The notes: generated by a model from the sequence alone, not told the origin. Shown: positions 23,976 through 32,880, counted from the stretch's first letter. The stretch is 37,406 nucleotides of DNA from an uncultured Paracoccaceae bacterium (GCA_937920555.1 CAKZTM010000106.1:1-37406), one strand, 5' to 3'. A program made the numbers and translations.

Positions 23976-24854
23976 GTGGCGCGAAATCTGGACCTGACCG
24001 CAATGCGGGCTTTTGTGACTGTGGCCGAGTGCGGCGGCGTAACGAAGGCGGCCGCCATGCTGCATCTGACGCAATCGGCGGTGTCCATGCAGCTCAAGCG
24101 GCTTGAGGAGGCTTTGGGTCATCCCCTTTACAGTCGGGTCGGGCGCGGTTTGGTGCTGACCGGTCAGGGGGAGCAGTTGCTCAGTTACGGGCGGCGCATG
24201 CTCAGCTTGAATGACGAGGTTTGGGGGCTGATGACCAAGCAGGATTTTGAGGGCGAGCTGCGCTTTGGTGTGCCCCATGACATTGTGTATCCGCATATTC
24301 CCAATGTGTTGCAAACCATGGCGGCGGATTTTCCGCGGGTGAAAGTGCAGTTGTCATCGTCCTACACGGCCAATTTGAAGGAGCAATTTGACCGTGGTGC
24401 GCTTGATTTGATCCTGACGACCGAGGCGGAGCTTGACCAAGGCGGCGAGACGTTGAGTTCTGCGCGGCTGATTTGGGTTGGTGCGCCGGGTGGCTCTGCG
24501 TGGCGGCAGCGCCCTTTGCGGCTGGCTTTTGAATATGCGTGTTTGTTTCGTGCGCCGGTCCAAGCGGCTTTGGATGATGCGGGTATTCGCTGGGAGATGG
24601 GGGTGGAATCGGATTCGTCGCGCACGGTCGAGGCTTCGATCTCGGCGGATCTGGCGGTTCATGCCTGTCTTGAGGGCAGTGCCCCCCCGCATATGGAAGA
24701 GATCCGGCATGGCGGTGCCTTGCCGGAGTTGCCCGATCTGAAAATCAATTCCTACAAAACCGACGGCCCGGCCTCGGCCATGGCAAGTATTCTGGCCGAC
24801 ATGCTGCGTGAGCGCTACAAGCCCGAACAACTGCGCACGGCGCGTTCCGCTTAA
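23976..24854 (+). CDS. LysR family transcriptional regulator
   Basis: A 292-residue regulator with an N-terminal winged helix (residues 1-62; FVTVAECGGVTKAAAMLHLTQSAVSMQLKRLEEALG) and a periplasmic-binding-protein-like effector domain (about 90-285). The GTG at 23976 with AAGGAGG 5 bases upstream is chosen over the frame opening at 23943. The N terminus (NLDLTAMRAFVTVAE) and the helix VSMQLKRLEE resemble VtlR/LsrB-type regulators, which control small RNAs and DUF1127 genes; the divergent gene is DUF1127. The ligand is not predictable. The stop overlaps that of the convergent oxidoreductase gene by 4 bases. Confidence 0.92.
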   Translation: MARNLDLTAMRAFVTVAECGGVTKAAAMLHLTQSAVSMQLKRLEEALGHPLYSRVGRGLVLTGQGEQLLSYGRRMLSLNDEVWGLMTKQDFEGELRFGVPHDIVYPHIPNVLQTMAADFPRVKVQLSSSYTANLKEQFDRGALDLILTTEAELDQGGETLSSARLIWVGAPGGSAWRQRPLRLAFEYACLFRAPVQAALDDAGIRWEMGVESDSSRTVEASISADLAVHACLEGSAPPHMEEIRHGGALPELPDLKINSYKTDGPASAMASILADMLRERYKPEQLRTARSA

Positions 24855-25822
24855 AGGGTCATGTCGATCACAACCTTGCCGCTGGCCTTGCGGGATTTGA
24901 GAAAGTCTATGGCTTCATTGGCCTGATCGAGCGCGAACACTTTGCCGATATGGGGGGCGATTTTGCCCTCTGCGAGCCAAGTTGCCAGCTCAGCCAGGCT
25001 ATCGTTCAGGATGTCTGGTGCGAATTTACGGTATCCGCCCCAATAAAACCCAAGCACGGATATGTTCTTGACCAATATGATATTGGCCGGAATTTGCGGC
25101 ACCTCGCCTGAGGCAAATCCAAGTGGCAAAATGCGTGCCTCTGGCTTGCAGGCCCGAAGCGCTGATTTGAACTGCTCGCCGCCCACCGGATCATAGACCA
25201 CATCCGCACCGCCCAGATCTTTGACCACCTCTTTTATGTCGGCCTGAGTGGTATTGACCAAGTGATGTGCACCCTTTTGCTGCACGATGCTGAGTTTCTC
25301 ATCACTGCTGGCGCAGGCGATTACGTTTGCGCCCGCCTGTGCGCCCAACTCAACGGCAGTCAGGCCAACGCCGCCCGAGGCGCCCAGAACCAGCAAGGTT
25401 TCACCGGCTTTGAGTTTGGCGCGGTGAAAAAGCGCCAGATGTGAGGTGCCGTAGGCGATTGGCAATGCGGCGTGGGTGATCGGATCGGCGGTGTCTGGAA
25501 TGGCAATGCACAGGTCTTGGGGGATGTTGAGCCTGCGGGCCATTCCGCCATAGACCACGTAGCTCATGATTTTTTGACCTACGCGGAAACCTTGCGCATC
25601 CGAGCCTATAGCGGAGATTTTGCCAACGACCTCCATCCCAGGCGAGAAGGGCAGCGCGGGCTTTTCTTGATATGTGCCTTGCACGATCAATGTGTCGGCA
25701 AAGTTGAGGCTGCATGCCAAAACATCGATCTGAATTTCACCGGCCAGCGGGGGCGCTACCTCTTGCAGGACGGACTGCATCGGGTGTCCCAGTTCGGTGA
25801 CCTGCATCGCTTGTGTTTTCAT
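24851..25822 (-). CDS. NADPH:quinone oxidoreductase family protein
   Basis: A 323-residue zinc-independent MDR-family oxidoreductase. The N-terminal GroES-like domain ends with the block MEVVGKISAIGSDAQGFRVGQKI; the Rossmann domain has the NADPH motif GASGGVGLTAVELG (from residue 147) and continues with GADVVYDPVGGEQF. No structural or catalytic zinc cysteines are present. The frame is open to 25987, but AGGGA upstream of the ATG at 25822 and the usual length support that start. Substrates are likely quinones or enoyl/enone compounds. A single gene, convergent with the LysR gene. Confidence 0.92.
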   Translation of the reverse strand: MKTQAMQVTELGHPMQSVLQEVAPPLAGEIQIDVLACSLNFADTLIVQGTYQEKPALPFSPGMEVVGKISAIGSDAQGFRVGQKIMSYVVYGGMARRLNIPQDLCIAIPDTADPITHAALPIAYGTSHLALFHRAKLKAGETLLVLGASGGVGLTAVELGAQAGANVIACASSDEKLSIVQQKGAHHLVNTTQADIKEVVKDLGGADVVYDPVGGEQFKSALRACKPEARILPLGFASGEVPQIPANIILVKNISVLGFYWGGYRKFAPDILNDSLAELATWLAEGKIAPHIGKVFALDQANEAIDFLKSRKASGKVVIDMTL

Positions 25823-26424
25823 GATATTTCCCTTGCCGTTCAGGCTTGCTGCGTTTTGCCCATTGGCCGGGGTTTTGTCACCCAAAACTTTTTCACCTCT
25901 CGTTGGGATGGGGCATTTTGCCCCGTTTTGAACCAGCGCGATAACGTTGTGGTTGATTTGCGAGGGCCGTAGAGGGCGCGCATTCACACGGTATAGTTGT
26001 TAATCATGGTGTGAAGCCTGCCTGAAGCGCATCAAGACCAAATTGGCATTTCGCGCATTTTTGCGTGTTTGACTTACATAAATAGTAATTTTAGTCCCAT
26101 TTATATGGCACATAGTCGGTTTTTGGGGATGAATATTTGCAAATCTTTACAATTTTGAACTGATTATTAAGCGCGAGGTAAAATTCTTTGCAAATTGCAA
26201 CGCATTTTGGAAAACACGCGTAGATTGTATTTTGCTAATGGCGGCAAAAAAAATCGATAAGCCATCGAATTATTTAATGTAAGAAATATAATACAATAAA
26301 AACAGTATATTGCAATGTTTTTTAACTGGTTGTGAAGGTAAATTGTTAATTTTGGCATGGTATGTGCATGGATGAGGCGAGGTGTCGATGTTCGGCGCGT
26401 GGGAATTTGGGACATGGAGAGATT
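25823..26424. other. long AT-rich gap upstream of XRE regulator
   Basis: No gene is supported in these 600 bases. The first 150 bases are GC-rich and contain the short hairpin GGGGCA-TTT-TGCCCC (25910-25924), followed by four T residues. From about 26030 the sequence becomes strongly AT-rich and is the likely control region of the XRE gene. Within it are the palindrome ATTTGCAAAT (26135-26144) and a near copy, TTTGCAAAT (26187-26195). TTAACTGGTTGTGAA (26322-26336) differs in one base from the CtrA site TTAA-N7-TTAA. All of these assignments are weak. Confidence 0.45.
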
Positions 26425-26802
26425 ATGAAACACCCCGTTGATGTGCATGTAGGAAAGCGTATCCGACACAGAAGATGGATGGTTGGGATGACGCAACAGC
26501 AGCTTGGTGAAGTTGTTGGCATTAAGTTCCAGCAAATCCAGAAGTACGAAACGGGTATGAACAGGGTTAGCGCGTCTCGGCTTTGGGATATTGCAGCGGC
26601 GCTCGAAGTGCCGATTAATTTCTTCTTTGAGGGTCTCGATGAAGAGGCCGTTGCAATGGAAGAGATGATGGAGCCGCAACAGCGCGGTGACCTGCTGGCG
26701 GACAAAGAAGCGCTGGAATTGGTTCGGTCCTATTATTCGATCCCCGAGCAGCAGCGTAAGCGGTTGTTTGACCTAGCGCGTGTTTTGAGCACGCAGGAAT
26801 AG
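26425..26802 (+). CDS. XRE family regulator, PraR-like
   Basis: A 125-residue cytoplasmic DNA-binding protein. The Cro/C1-type helix-turn-helix spans about residues 10-65, with TQQQLGEVVGIKFQQIQKYETGMNRV at its core and the family-typical IRHRRWMVGMTQ before it and ALEVPINFFFEG after. This is the short alphaproteobacterial type related to PraR of rhizobia. GGAG lies 5 bases before the ATG at 26425; the frame is open to 26362. The acidic C-terminal extension (LDEEAVAMEEMME...) probably mediates oligomerisation. Its long AT-rich upstream region suggests complex regulation. Confidence 0.9.
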   Translation: MKHPVDVHVGKRIRHRRWMVGMTQQQLGEVVGIKFQQIQKYETGMNRVSASRLWDIAAALEVPINFFFEGLDEEAVAMEEMMEPQQRGDLLADKEALELVRSYYSIPEQQRKRLFDLARVLSTQE

Positions 26803-26878
26803 AGTTTGCACGAGTGGTTGTCCGTGCAATTGCATCCGAGGGGTTGCAAGTGCCGTTGACTACGATCGCTCACTATGG

Positions 26879-26907
26879 AATCCCCAGCACATAGCGTGTT
26901 GGGGATT
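26879..26907 (+). promoter_or_regulatory. hairpin covering ribosome binding site of hisN-like gene
   Basis: AATCCCCAGCAC (26879-26890) pairs with GTGTTGGGGATT (26896-26907) through 12 pairs including one G-T, with a five-base loop. The 3' arm contains GGGGA (26901-26905), the only ribosome binding site for the ATG at 26913. No T-run follows, so a translational switch is more likely than a terminator. Confidence 0.55.
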
Positions 26908-26912
26908 TCGAT

Positions 26913-27710
26913 ATGATCACACCAGACCTTGAGACACATCTAAGATCGGTCGCCCATGAGATGGCCGATGCCGCGCGCGTTGAAGCGCTGGCTTATTTCC
27001 GCATGCAAGACACCGGGGAGCAAAACAAAGCCGAGGGCGGTAGTTTTGATCCGGTGACGCTGGCCGATCAAAATGCGGAGCAGGCCATGCGCGCGATCTT
27101 GAAGGCGCGGCGACCTGATGACGGCATTATTGGCGAGGAATTTGGCGTGTCTGCCGGCACGACAGGGCTCAATTGGGTGCTCGACCCGATTGATGGGACG
27201 CGGGCGTTTATTTGCGGTGCGACGAGCTGGGGGGTTCTGATTTCGGTAGAGCAGGGCGGCGCGCCGGTGTTTGGCATGATCGATCAGCCTTACAACCAAG
27301 AGCGTTTTGAGGGCGGGTTTGGCATGGCGGAGGTGGCCACGCGGGGCGGCCCCCAGCCTTTGAAGGTGCGCGGCTGTGCGGATTTGTCGGCTGCGGTTCT
27401 GGCCTCCACCTTTCCTGAAGTGGGTACCGATCAAGAGCGGGCGGCGTTTGACGGGGTTAAGGAGCAGGCCAAACTGACCCGCTACGGTCTTGATTGCTAC
27501 GGCTATGCTTTGCTGGCGATGGGGCAGTTGGATTTGGTGATTGAGGCCGGGCTTAACCGCTATGATATTTCCGCACCCATTGCGGTTGTTGAGGCGGCAG
27601 GGGGCATTGTGACGAATTGGCAGGGCGATCCGGTTTCAGATGGTGGGCAAGTGATCGCCTGCGGTGATCTGCGAGTTCACGCACAAGCGCTTGAGCTGCT
27701 CAATCGTTAG
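26913..27710 (+). CDS. inositol monophosphatase family, HisN-type histidinol-phosphatase
   Basis: A 265-residue Mg-dependent phosphatase. Metal-binding motifs are GEEFG (residues 74-78), WVLDPIDGTRAF (88-99) and the C-terminal DISAPIAVVEAAGG. TRAFICGATSWGVLISV and FDPVTLADQNAE (45-56) favour the HisN subgroup (histidinol-phosphate phosphatase) over SuhB-like inositol phosphatases; no other histidine gene is nearby, so that is inference. The ATG at 26913 is chosen because GGGGA lies 7 bases upstream, inside a hairpin. The 3' end overlaps the convergent hydrolase gene by 4 bases. Confidence 0.9.
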   Translation: MITPDLETHLRSVAHEMADAARVEALAYFRMQDTGEQNKAEGGSFDPVTLADQNAEQAMRAILKARRPDDGIIGEEFGVSAGTTGLNWVLDPIDGTRAFICGATSWGVLISVEQGGAPVFGMIDQPYNQERFEGGFGMAEVATRGGPQPLKVRGCADLSAAVLASTFPEVGTDQERAAFDGVKEQAKLTRYGLDCYGYALLAMGQLDLVIEAGLNRYDISAPIAVVEAAGGIVTNWQGDPVSDGGQVIACGDLRVHAQALELLNR

Positions 27711-28630
27711 GCGGTGTTTGCCACGCCCCATAATGTGTCAAGTTTTGCCCAAACGCGGGTTTGAATAGCGGGTGTTTCCATAAGCACTTCGTGTTTTGCC
27801 CCTGTTACCATGACCAATTCGCCGTTTTGCGGCCCGGCCATGCGGTTGTCGATTACTTGGCTGGACACTACCGTTTCCCGATCACCCAAAAACGTGACGG
27901 TTGGCAGATTTGGGACCGGGTAGGCGCTAAGATCGGCAATTTCCCGGTGGGACGCTTTGAGCCACGCCCAGCTTGGCCCCCCCAATGCCAGTTCAGGGTG
28001 CGCGTTCAGCTGACGCTGGATCCATTTGGCGGTCTCAGGATCGCTCATCAAACTATTATCGTTGGGGTTTGCGCCTTGAATATAGGAGCCGCGTTTTGCG
28101 CCGAGAATTTTGTGCTGGCCCAGTCCCAGCCCCGGGGCGATCCCGGACAGAGCTTTCATGACCCCGCGCATTGGGGCTGCAAGGCCCATGCCCCACATCG
28201 GCGCCGAATGGGCGGCCGTTTTGAACCGCTGGCCGCGCTCAAGCGTCCTGAGGGCGATCAACCCACCCATTGAGTGGGACAAAAGATGCATGTTTTCGGT
28301 GCCGCCGGGCGGTGTCGCTGCGGCCAAAACCGCGTCAAAATCGCGCTGATATTCTGCGTAATCCTCCACATGACCGGTGCTGGCCGCGCGGTCCGACAGG
28401 CCTTGATTGCGCCAGTCCAAAACGACGCAGCCCAAGCCGCGCGCGGCCAGTTTGGTGATCACCCGGCCATATTTTTCGATATATTCCGTGCGCCCCGGAA
28501 ATAGGAAAACCTGACCCGCAGGCCCGTCCCAAACGCCGTAACGAATGCGCACGCCGTCGGACGTCCTGGTCCAAAACGCTTTGCCACCGGGGGGCGCGTC
28601 TGCGACATCTAAATGGAGGGGGGCCTCCAA
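27707..28630 (-). CDS. alpha/beta hydrolase, lysophospholipase-like
   Basis: A 307-residue hydrolase of the PldB/monoglyceride-lipase-like group. The oxyanion region is LFPGRTEYIEKYG (43-55), nucleophile Ser120 lies in LLSHSMGG, and the Asp and His are expected in TFLGDRETVV and GAKHEVLME near the C terminus. WRNQGLSDR (73-81) is typical of lysophospholipase-like members. No ATG suits the N terminus; the TTG at 28630, three bases after the stop of the SCP2 gene, gives the expected first strand but has no clear ribosome binding site, so the start is uncertain. It is probably co-transcribed with the SCP2 gene, suggesting lipid substrates. Confidence 0.88.
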   Translation of the reverse strand: MEAPLHLDVADAPPGGKAFWTRTSDGVRIRYGVWDGPAGQVFLFPGRTEYIEKYGRVITKLAARGLGCVVLDWRNQGLSDRAASTGHVEDYAEYQRDFDAVLAAATPPGGTENMHLLSHSMGGLIALRTLERGQRFKTAAHSAPMWGMGLAAPMRGVMKALSGIAPGLGLGQHKILGAKRGSYIQGANPNDNSLMSDPETAKWIQRQLNAHPELALGGPSWAWLKASHREIADLSAYPVPNLPTVTFLGDRETVVSSQVIDNRMAGPQNGELVMVTGAKHEVLMETPAIQTRVWAKLDTLWGVANTA

Positions 28631-28633
28631 TTT

Positions 28634-28924
28634 TTAGGCGAGTTTGGAGCTCAATTGCATGGCGACGCCCATGTCGCCGTCCACCGCAAGTTTGCCGGAC
28701 ATAAATGCGGATGTGGGATCAATATCACCCGAAAGTATACCTTGGAGCGTCTCTGCATCCGCCGTCAGGGTGCAATCGGCATCCTCATCCCCAATTGATG
28801 CGCCATTATCATCAATCCGAAGCGCGCCTTCGTCTTCGATCATGATTTTCAAAGTTCCGTCGAGACCCGTGCCGCCCAGTTTCTCTTGAAGTATGGCCAA
28901 TGCCGCATTCAACATATCGCTCAT
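28634..28924 (-). CDS. SCP2 sterol-binding domain protein
   Basis: A 96-residue single-domain protein of the SCP2 fold, recognisable by GTLKIMIEDEGALRIDDNG, DADCTLTADAETLQGILSGDIDPTSAFMSGKLAVDGDMGVAMQLSSKL, with the FMSGKL...GDMGVAM block being most characteristic. It should be cytoplasmic and bind fatty acyl or other lipid ligands in a hydrophobic pocket. AAAGGA lies about 8 bases before the ATG. It precedes the lysophospholipase-like hydrolase by three bases on the same strand, so the two likely form a lipid-handling pair. Confidence 0.92.
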   Translation of the reverse strand: MSDMLNAALAILQEKLGGTGLDGTLKIMIEDEGALRIDDNGASIGDEDADCTLTADAETLQGILSGDIDPTSAFMSGKLAVDGDMGVAMQLSSKLA

Positions 28925-28999
28925 TTTTACTGTCCTTTGTTATCCCATTTGATCGACTAGGGGGTCGATTTCGACAAAATCCATGCTAGATTACCCAAT

Positions 29000-29560
29000 A
29001 TGAGGTATCTTACAAATTCAATGATAGCCGTTTTAACGTTACTTTGCGTCACATCAACCGTTTTGACAGCGACCGCGCAAGAAACGCAGAGGGTGGAGGC
29101 GCTGTTGGAGCAGCTTTCCGATCCCGAGCTTGACGATTGGCAGAGCATTGAGGCGCGGGTGATTGACGTTTGGTCACGCTCCGGCTCGGTGGCGATGGAT
29201 TTGCTGCTGCAACGCGGGCGCGACGCCATGGAGGCGGATGATTATCAGGCCGCAATCGAGCATTTCACCGCTTTGACCGACCACGCCCCGGAGTTTGCCG
29301 AAGCCTGGAATATGCGTGCCACTGCCTTCTATCTTATTGATGAGTATGGGCTTTCTATTGAAGATATCAGTCGCGCTTTGGCGCTAAACCCGCAACATTT
29401 CGGGGCGCTGAACGGTTTGGGGGTTATTTTAGAGCAAATCGGTGACGATGAAAACGCGCTCACGGCTTATAAGGAGGCTTATAAGATAAACCCGCACCGT
29501 GAGAATGTTATTGAAGCCATTGAACGTCTTGAGATGGACGTCAACGGCACTTCCATTTAA
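29000..29560 (+). CDS. exported tetratricopeptide repeat protein
   Basis: A 186-residue protein with a signal peptide (residues 1-26, hydrophobic MIAVLTLLCVTSTVLTATA) and about three TPR motifs: ALLLQRGRDAMEADDYQAAIEHFTALTDHAP (about 66-98), AEAWNMRATAFYLIDEYGLSIEDISRALALNP and FGALNGLGVILEQIGDDENALTAYKEAYKINP. It should act as a periplasmic protein-binding scaffold; partners are unknown. An ATG at 29021 is an alternative start that still keeps a signal peptide. AT-rich sequence (TAGATT at 28987-28992) upstream resembles a -10 element. The next gene, the helicase, is 53 bases downstream on the same strand. Confidence 0.85.
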   Translation: MRYLTNSMIAVLTLLCVTSTVLTATAQETQRVEALLEQLSDPELDDWQSIEARVIDVWSRSGSVAMDLLLQRGRDAMEADDYQAAIEHFTALTDHAPEFAEAWNMRATAFYLIDEYGLSIEDISRALALNPQHFGALNGLGVILEQIGDDENALTAYKEAYKINPHRENVIEAIERLEMDVNGTSI

Positions 29561-29613
29561 GCCTCCATTTCATCCTGAATATTTTGTAACAGCTGAGTTT
29601 GGGCGCCCCTGAG

Positions 29614-32409
29614 ATGTTAAAAGATCGTGACACCGGCGTTCGGGCTGTTTTGGGGCCGACCAATACCGGCAAAACCCATTATGCCATTGAGCGGATGTTG
29701 GGGCACAGAACCGGCGTGATCGGGCTGCCTTTGCGGCTTTTGGCCCGTGAGGTTTACGACAAGATCGTCGCCATTCGCGGGCCGTCCGTGGTGGCGCTGG
29801 TCACCGGTGAGGAGCGCATTATCCCCGAGCGGGTGGCCTATTGGGTCTGCACCGTGGAGGCGATGCCGCTGGGCATTGGTGCCGATTTTGTGGCCGTTGA
29901 CGAGATCCAGCTCTGTGCGGACCCTGAGCGCGGCCATGTGTTTACCGACCGGTTGCTCAACGAGCGCGGATTGCACGAGACGCTTTTCATGGGCGCCTCC
30001 ACAATCCGGTCGCGCATTGCTGATCTGATCCCGCAGGCGGAGTTTTTGAGCCGCGAGCGGTTCTCGGATTTGCGTTACACAGGGTCCAAAAAGATCAGCC
30101 GGATGCCCGCGCGGTCTGCCATTGTCGGATTTTCTGTTGATGACGTTTATGCGATTGCGGAAGTTATCAGGCGGTTAAAGGGCGGTGCGGCCGTGGTGAT
30201 GGGCGCACTTAGTCCGCGCACACGCAACGCGCAGGTCGAGCTTTATCAAAACGGGGATGTGGATTATTTGGTGTCCACAGATGCCATCGGCATGGGGCTC
30301 AACCTTGATATTACCCATGTGGCGTTTTCGGGCACGGTGAAGTTTGACGGCAGGCGCATGCGTCCGTTGATGCCTCATGAACTCAGCCAAATCGCCGGGC
30401 GGGCCGGGCGCTACCGGACCAATGGTACATTTGGCGTCACCGGGGATGTGGAGCCTTTGGACGACCGTGTCGTGGAGGCCATCGAGGAGCACCGCTTTGC
30501 GCCCATTTCCAAGTTGATATGGCGCAATTCCAATCTTGATTTTCATTCCATTGACGGATTGATCCGGTCTTTGGAGTTGCCGCCTGCGGGTGAAAAGCTG
30601 GTTCGCGCCCGCGAGGCGGATGATTTGATCGCACTCATCGCGTTATCTGCGGATGCGGATGTGAAAGATGCGGTGCGCGCGCCGGTCGATGTGCGCACCT
30701 TATGGGAGGTTTGCCAGATACCGGATTTCAGAAATGTCAGCCGTGCCGATCACGCGGCCTTAATTTCTCGGATTTTTGGCTTTCTTATGCAAGGTAATGG
30801 GAAAATTCCCGCCGATTACTTGGCCCGGCAAGTAACAGCTATCGACAAGACAACTGGAGACATCGATACGATCTCCAAAAGATTGGCGTTTATTCGGACA
30901 TGGACTTATATTGCCCAACGAGAGGGTTGGACTGAGGATTCCCGCTATTGGCGCGACGAGACGCGTCGCGTAGAAGACCGGTTATCTGACGCGCTTCATG
31001 GCGCGTTAACAGAAAGATTTGTTGATCGGCGCACATCGGTTTTGATGCGCCGGTTGAAGCAGAAGGAGAGCCTGGTGGCTGAGGTGAATAAAGACGGTGA
31101 AGTACGTGTTGACGACCAGTTTATTGGTCGGCTTGAGGGGTTCCGGTTCCGTCTCGATCCAAAGGCGTCTGTTGATGAGGCCAAGACTTTGCGTTCCACT
31201 GGGATTGCGGCACTTGCCCCGGAATTCTCATTGCGTGCGGATCGTATGTATAATGCGCCCGACAGCGAGTTTGATCTGACCGAGCAGGGCGGTTTGATGT
31301 GGGGCACCGACGCTATCGGCAAGCTGGGCAAGGGCGCGGATGTTTTGTCGCCTGCCATTGAGGTATTTGTCGATGATGAGGCCGGTGCGGATGTCGCCGA
31401 GAAAGTGCGCCGCCGTCTTAGTCATTGGTTGGATCGGCGCATTGATGCGCTTTTTGAGCCGCTGGTTGCGCTCAAGAAGGACGAGACTTTGACCGGTCTT
31501 GCCAAAGGGATCGGGTTTCAGTTGGTGGAGAACCTTGGCGTGATAGAGCGCCAAGTCATCGCCAATGATGTCAAATCGCTGGATCAGGAGGGGCGTGGCC
31601 AGTTGCGCAAGCACGGCGTGCGTTTTGGTCAATACACGGTCTTTCAGCCAGCTTTGCTAAAGCCTGCCCCGACGCGGCTGCGGTTGGTGCTCAAATCGCT
31701 GTTTGACGGGTTGGACGAGTTTCCAGAAGCGCCGCCGCCGGGCCTTGTGACTGTGCCTGCAAGCGATGCGATGCCGAGCGGTTATTACACCCAAGCCGGT
31801 TACCGCCGCGCGGGCGACCGGGCTGTGCGCATCGACATGTTGGAGCGGTTGGCCGATTTGATCCGGGGCGAGAACTCCCGGTCCGGCTTTGAGGCCACGG
31901 CTGATATGTTGTCGCTGACCGGTCTGTCGCATGAGCAGTTCTCGGTTTTGATGCAAGGGATGGGCTATCATTCCGAGGCCGGTGAGCGGGCGAAGGTCAA
32001 AGGGCCAAGCCACGACAAGGCCAAAGAGGCTGAGGCTGTGACTGAACCGGCATCTGACGGGGCGTCTGATGCGCCCGCAGAGGCTGTGGTGGAGGCACCT
32101 GCCGCAGAGCCGCCAACGGCGGAGGTTGCTGCTGATCCGGTCGCTGAAGCGCCTGTTGACGGGGCTGATCCGGTCGCTGAGGGCCCGGAGATGGAGACGT
32201 TTTACACGTTCACATGGAAGGGTAAGCCGAAAGTTGAGCGTGCACCGGGCAACCGGGCCAAGCGGCCACCGCAAAAGAACAAGGGGCCGCGCAAAGGCGG
32301 CAAGCCGCAAGGTGGTCAGAAGTTCAGCTCTGGCGGGCCAAAGAAGGTCAAAGAGATCGATCCCGACAATCCGTTTGCAGCCCTTGCGGCCCTAAAGGAA
32401 AAGGGCTGA
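29614..32409 (+). CDS. Suv3-like DEAD-related RNA helicase
   Basis: A 931-residue cytoplasmic superfamily 2 helicase of the mitochondrial-type SUV3 group common in alphaproteobacteria. Walker A GPTNTGKT (14-21), motif II DEIQ (96-99), motif III GAST (127-130) and motif VI QIAGRAGR (259-266) are present. Residues about 270-740 form the accessory domains. The tail is an Ala/Glu/Pro-rich linker (about 795-845) and a Lys/Arg/Gly-rich basic end, probably for RNA binding. It likely works in RNA turnover, as SUV3 does with exoribonucleases, though that role is inferred. The TTG at 29599 is an alternative start. The stop TGA is directly followed by the ATG of the S4-domain gene, showing coupling. Confidence 0.9.
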   Translation: MLKDRDTGVRAVLGPTNTGKTHYAIERMLGHRTGVIGLPLRLLAREVYDKIVAIRGPSVVALVTGEERIIPERVAYWVCTVEAMPLGIGADFVAVDEIQLCADPERGHVFTDRLLNERGLHETLFMGASTIRSRIADLIPQAEFLSRERFSDLRYTGSKKISRMPARSAIVGFSVDDVYAIAEVIRRLKGGAAVVMGALSPRTRNAQVELYQNGDVDYLVSTDAIGMGLNLDITHVAFSGTVKFDGRRMRPLMPHELSQIAGRAGRYRTNGTFGVTGDVEPLDDRVVEAIEEHRFAPISKLIWRNSNLDFHSIDGLIRSLELPPAGEKLVRAREADDLIALIALSADADVKDAVRAPVDVRTLWEVCQIPDFRNVSRADHAALISRIFGFLMQGNGKIPADYLARQVTAIDKTTGDIDTISKRLAFIRTWTYIAQREGWTEDSRYWRDETRRVEDRLSDALHGALTERFVDRRTSVLMRRLKQKESLVAEVNKDGEVRVDDQFIGRLEGFRFRLDPKASVDEAKTLRSTGIAALAPEFSLRADRMYNAPDSEFDLTEQGGLMWGTDAIGKLGKGADVLSPAIEVFVDDEAGADVAEKVRRRLSHWLDRRIDALFEPLVALKKDETLTGLAKGIGFQLVENLGVIERQVIANDVKSLDQEGRGQLRKHGVRFGQYTVFQPALLKPAPTRLRLVLKSLFDGLDEFPEAPPPGLVTVPASDAMPSGYYTQAGYRRAGDRAVRIDMLERLADLIRGENSRSGFEATADMLSLTGLSHEQFSVLMQGMGYHSEAGERAKVKGPSHDKAKEAEAVTEPASDGASDAPAEAVVEAPAAEPPTAEVAADPVAEAPVDGADPVAEGPEMETFYTFTWKGKPKVERAPGNRAKRPPQKNKGPRKGGKPQGGQKFSSGGPKKVKEIDPDNPFAALAALKEKG

Positions 32410-32793
32410 ATGAGCGATCAGCTTGCGCACCTTCGGGTGGACAAGTGGTTGTGGTATGCGCGGTTTTTCAAAACCCGTAGTTTGGCCGCTAAGATCGTGG
32501 CCGGTGGCGCGGTTCGTATTGACGGGCAGCATATCAAAAAACCAAGTGCCACCGTGTCTGTGGGCAACACTCTGACCTTTGCCCAAGAAAAGGACATTCG
32601 GGTTGTGCGGGTGGTTGATTTGGGCACCCGGCGCGGACCGGCCCCTGAGGCGCAAGCGCTCTATGAGGATCTGTCTCCGCCTGTGCCCAAAGCCACGGAC
32701 AAGGTGGAGCGGCACCCTGAGGCGCACCGTTCGGGGCGACCCACGAAAAAGTTACGCCGTGAGATGGAGGCTGTTAAGCGCAGCCCCTCTTGA
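32410..32793 (+). CDS. hslR: S4-domain RNA-binding protein, Hsp15-like
   Basis: A 127-residue protein with an N-terminal S4 RNA-binding domain (LRVDKWLWYARFFKTRSLAAKIVAGGAVRIDG, residues 8-39) and a basic, Pro-rich C-terminal tail ending in RRPTKKLRREMEAVKR-like sequence, as in Hsp15/HslR, which rescues stalled 50S-peptidyl-tRNA complexes. The ATG follows the helicase stop without any spacer, so translation is likely coupled. fdxA follows at 87 bases. Confidence 0.9.
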   Translation: MSDQLAHLRVDKWLWYARFFKTRSLAAKIVAGGAVRIDGQHIKKPSATVSVGNTLTFAQEKDIRVVRVVDLGTRRGPAPEAQALYEDLSPPVPKATDKVERHPEAHRSGRPTKKLRREMEAVKRSPS

Positions 32794-32880
32794 AACCCGC
32801 GCGGACCGTGACTAAACCACACTCGAAAGTTAAATCGCTCGTGTGACAGGCGAGACTGCTAGGTAAGCCGAGGACCATTT

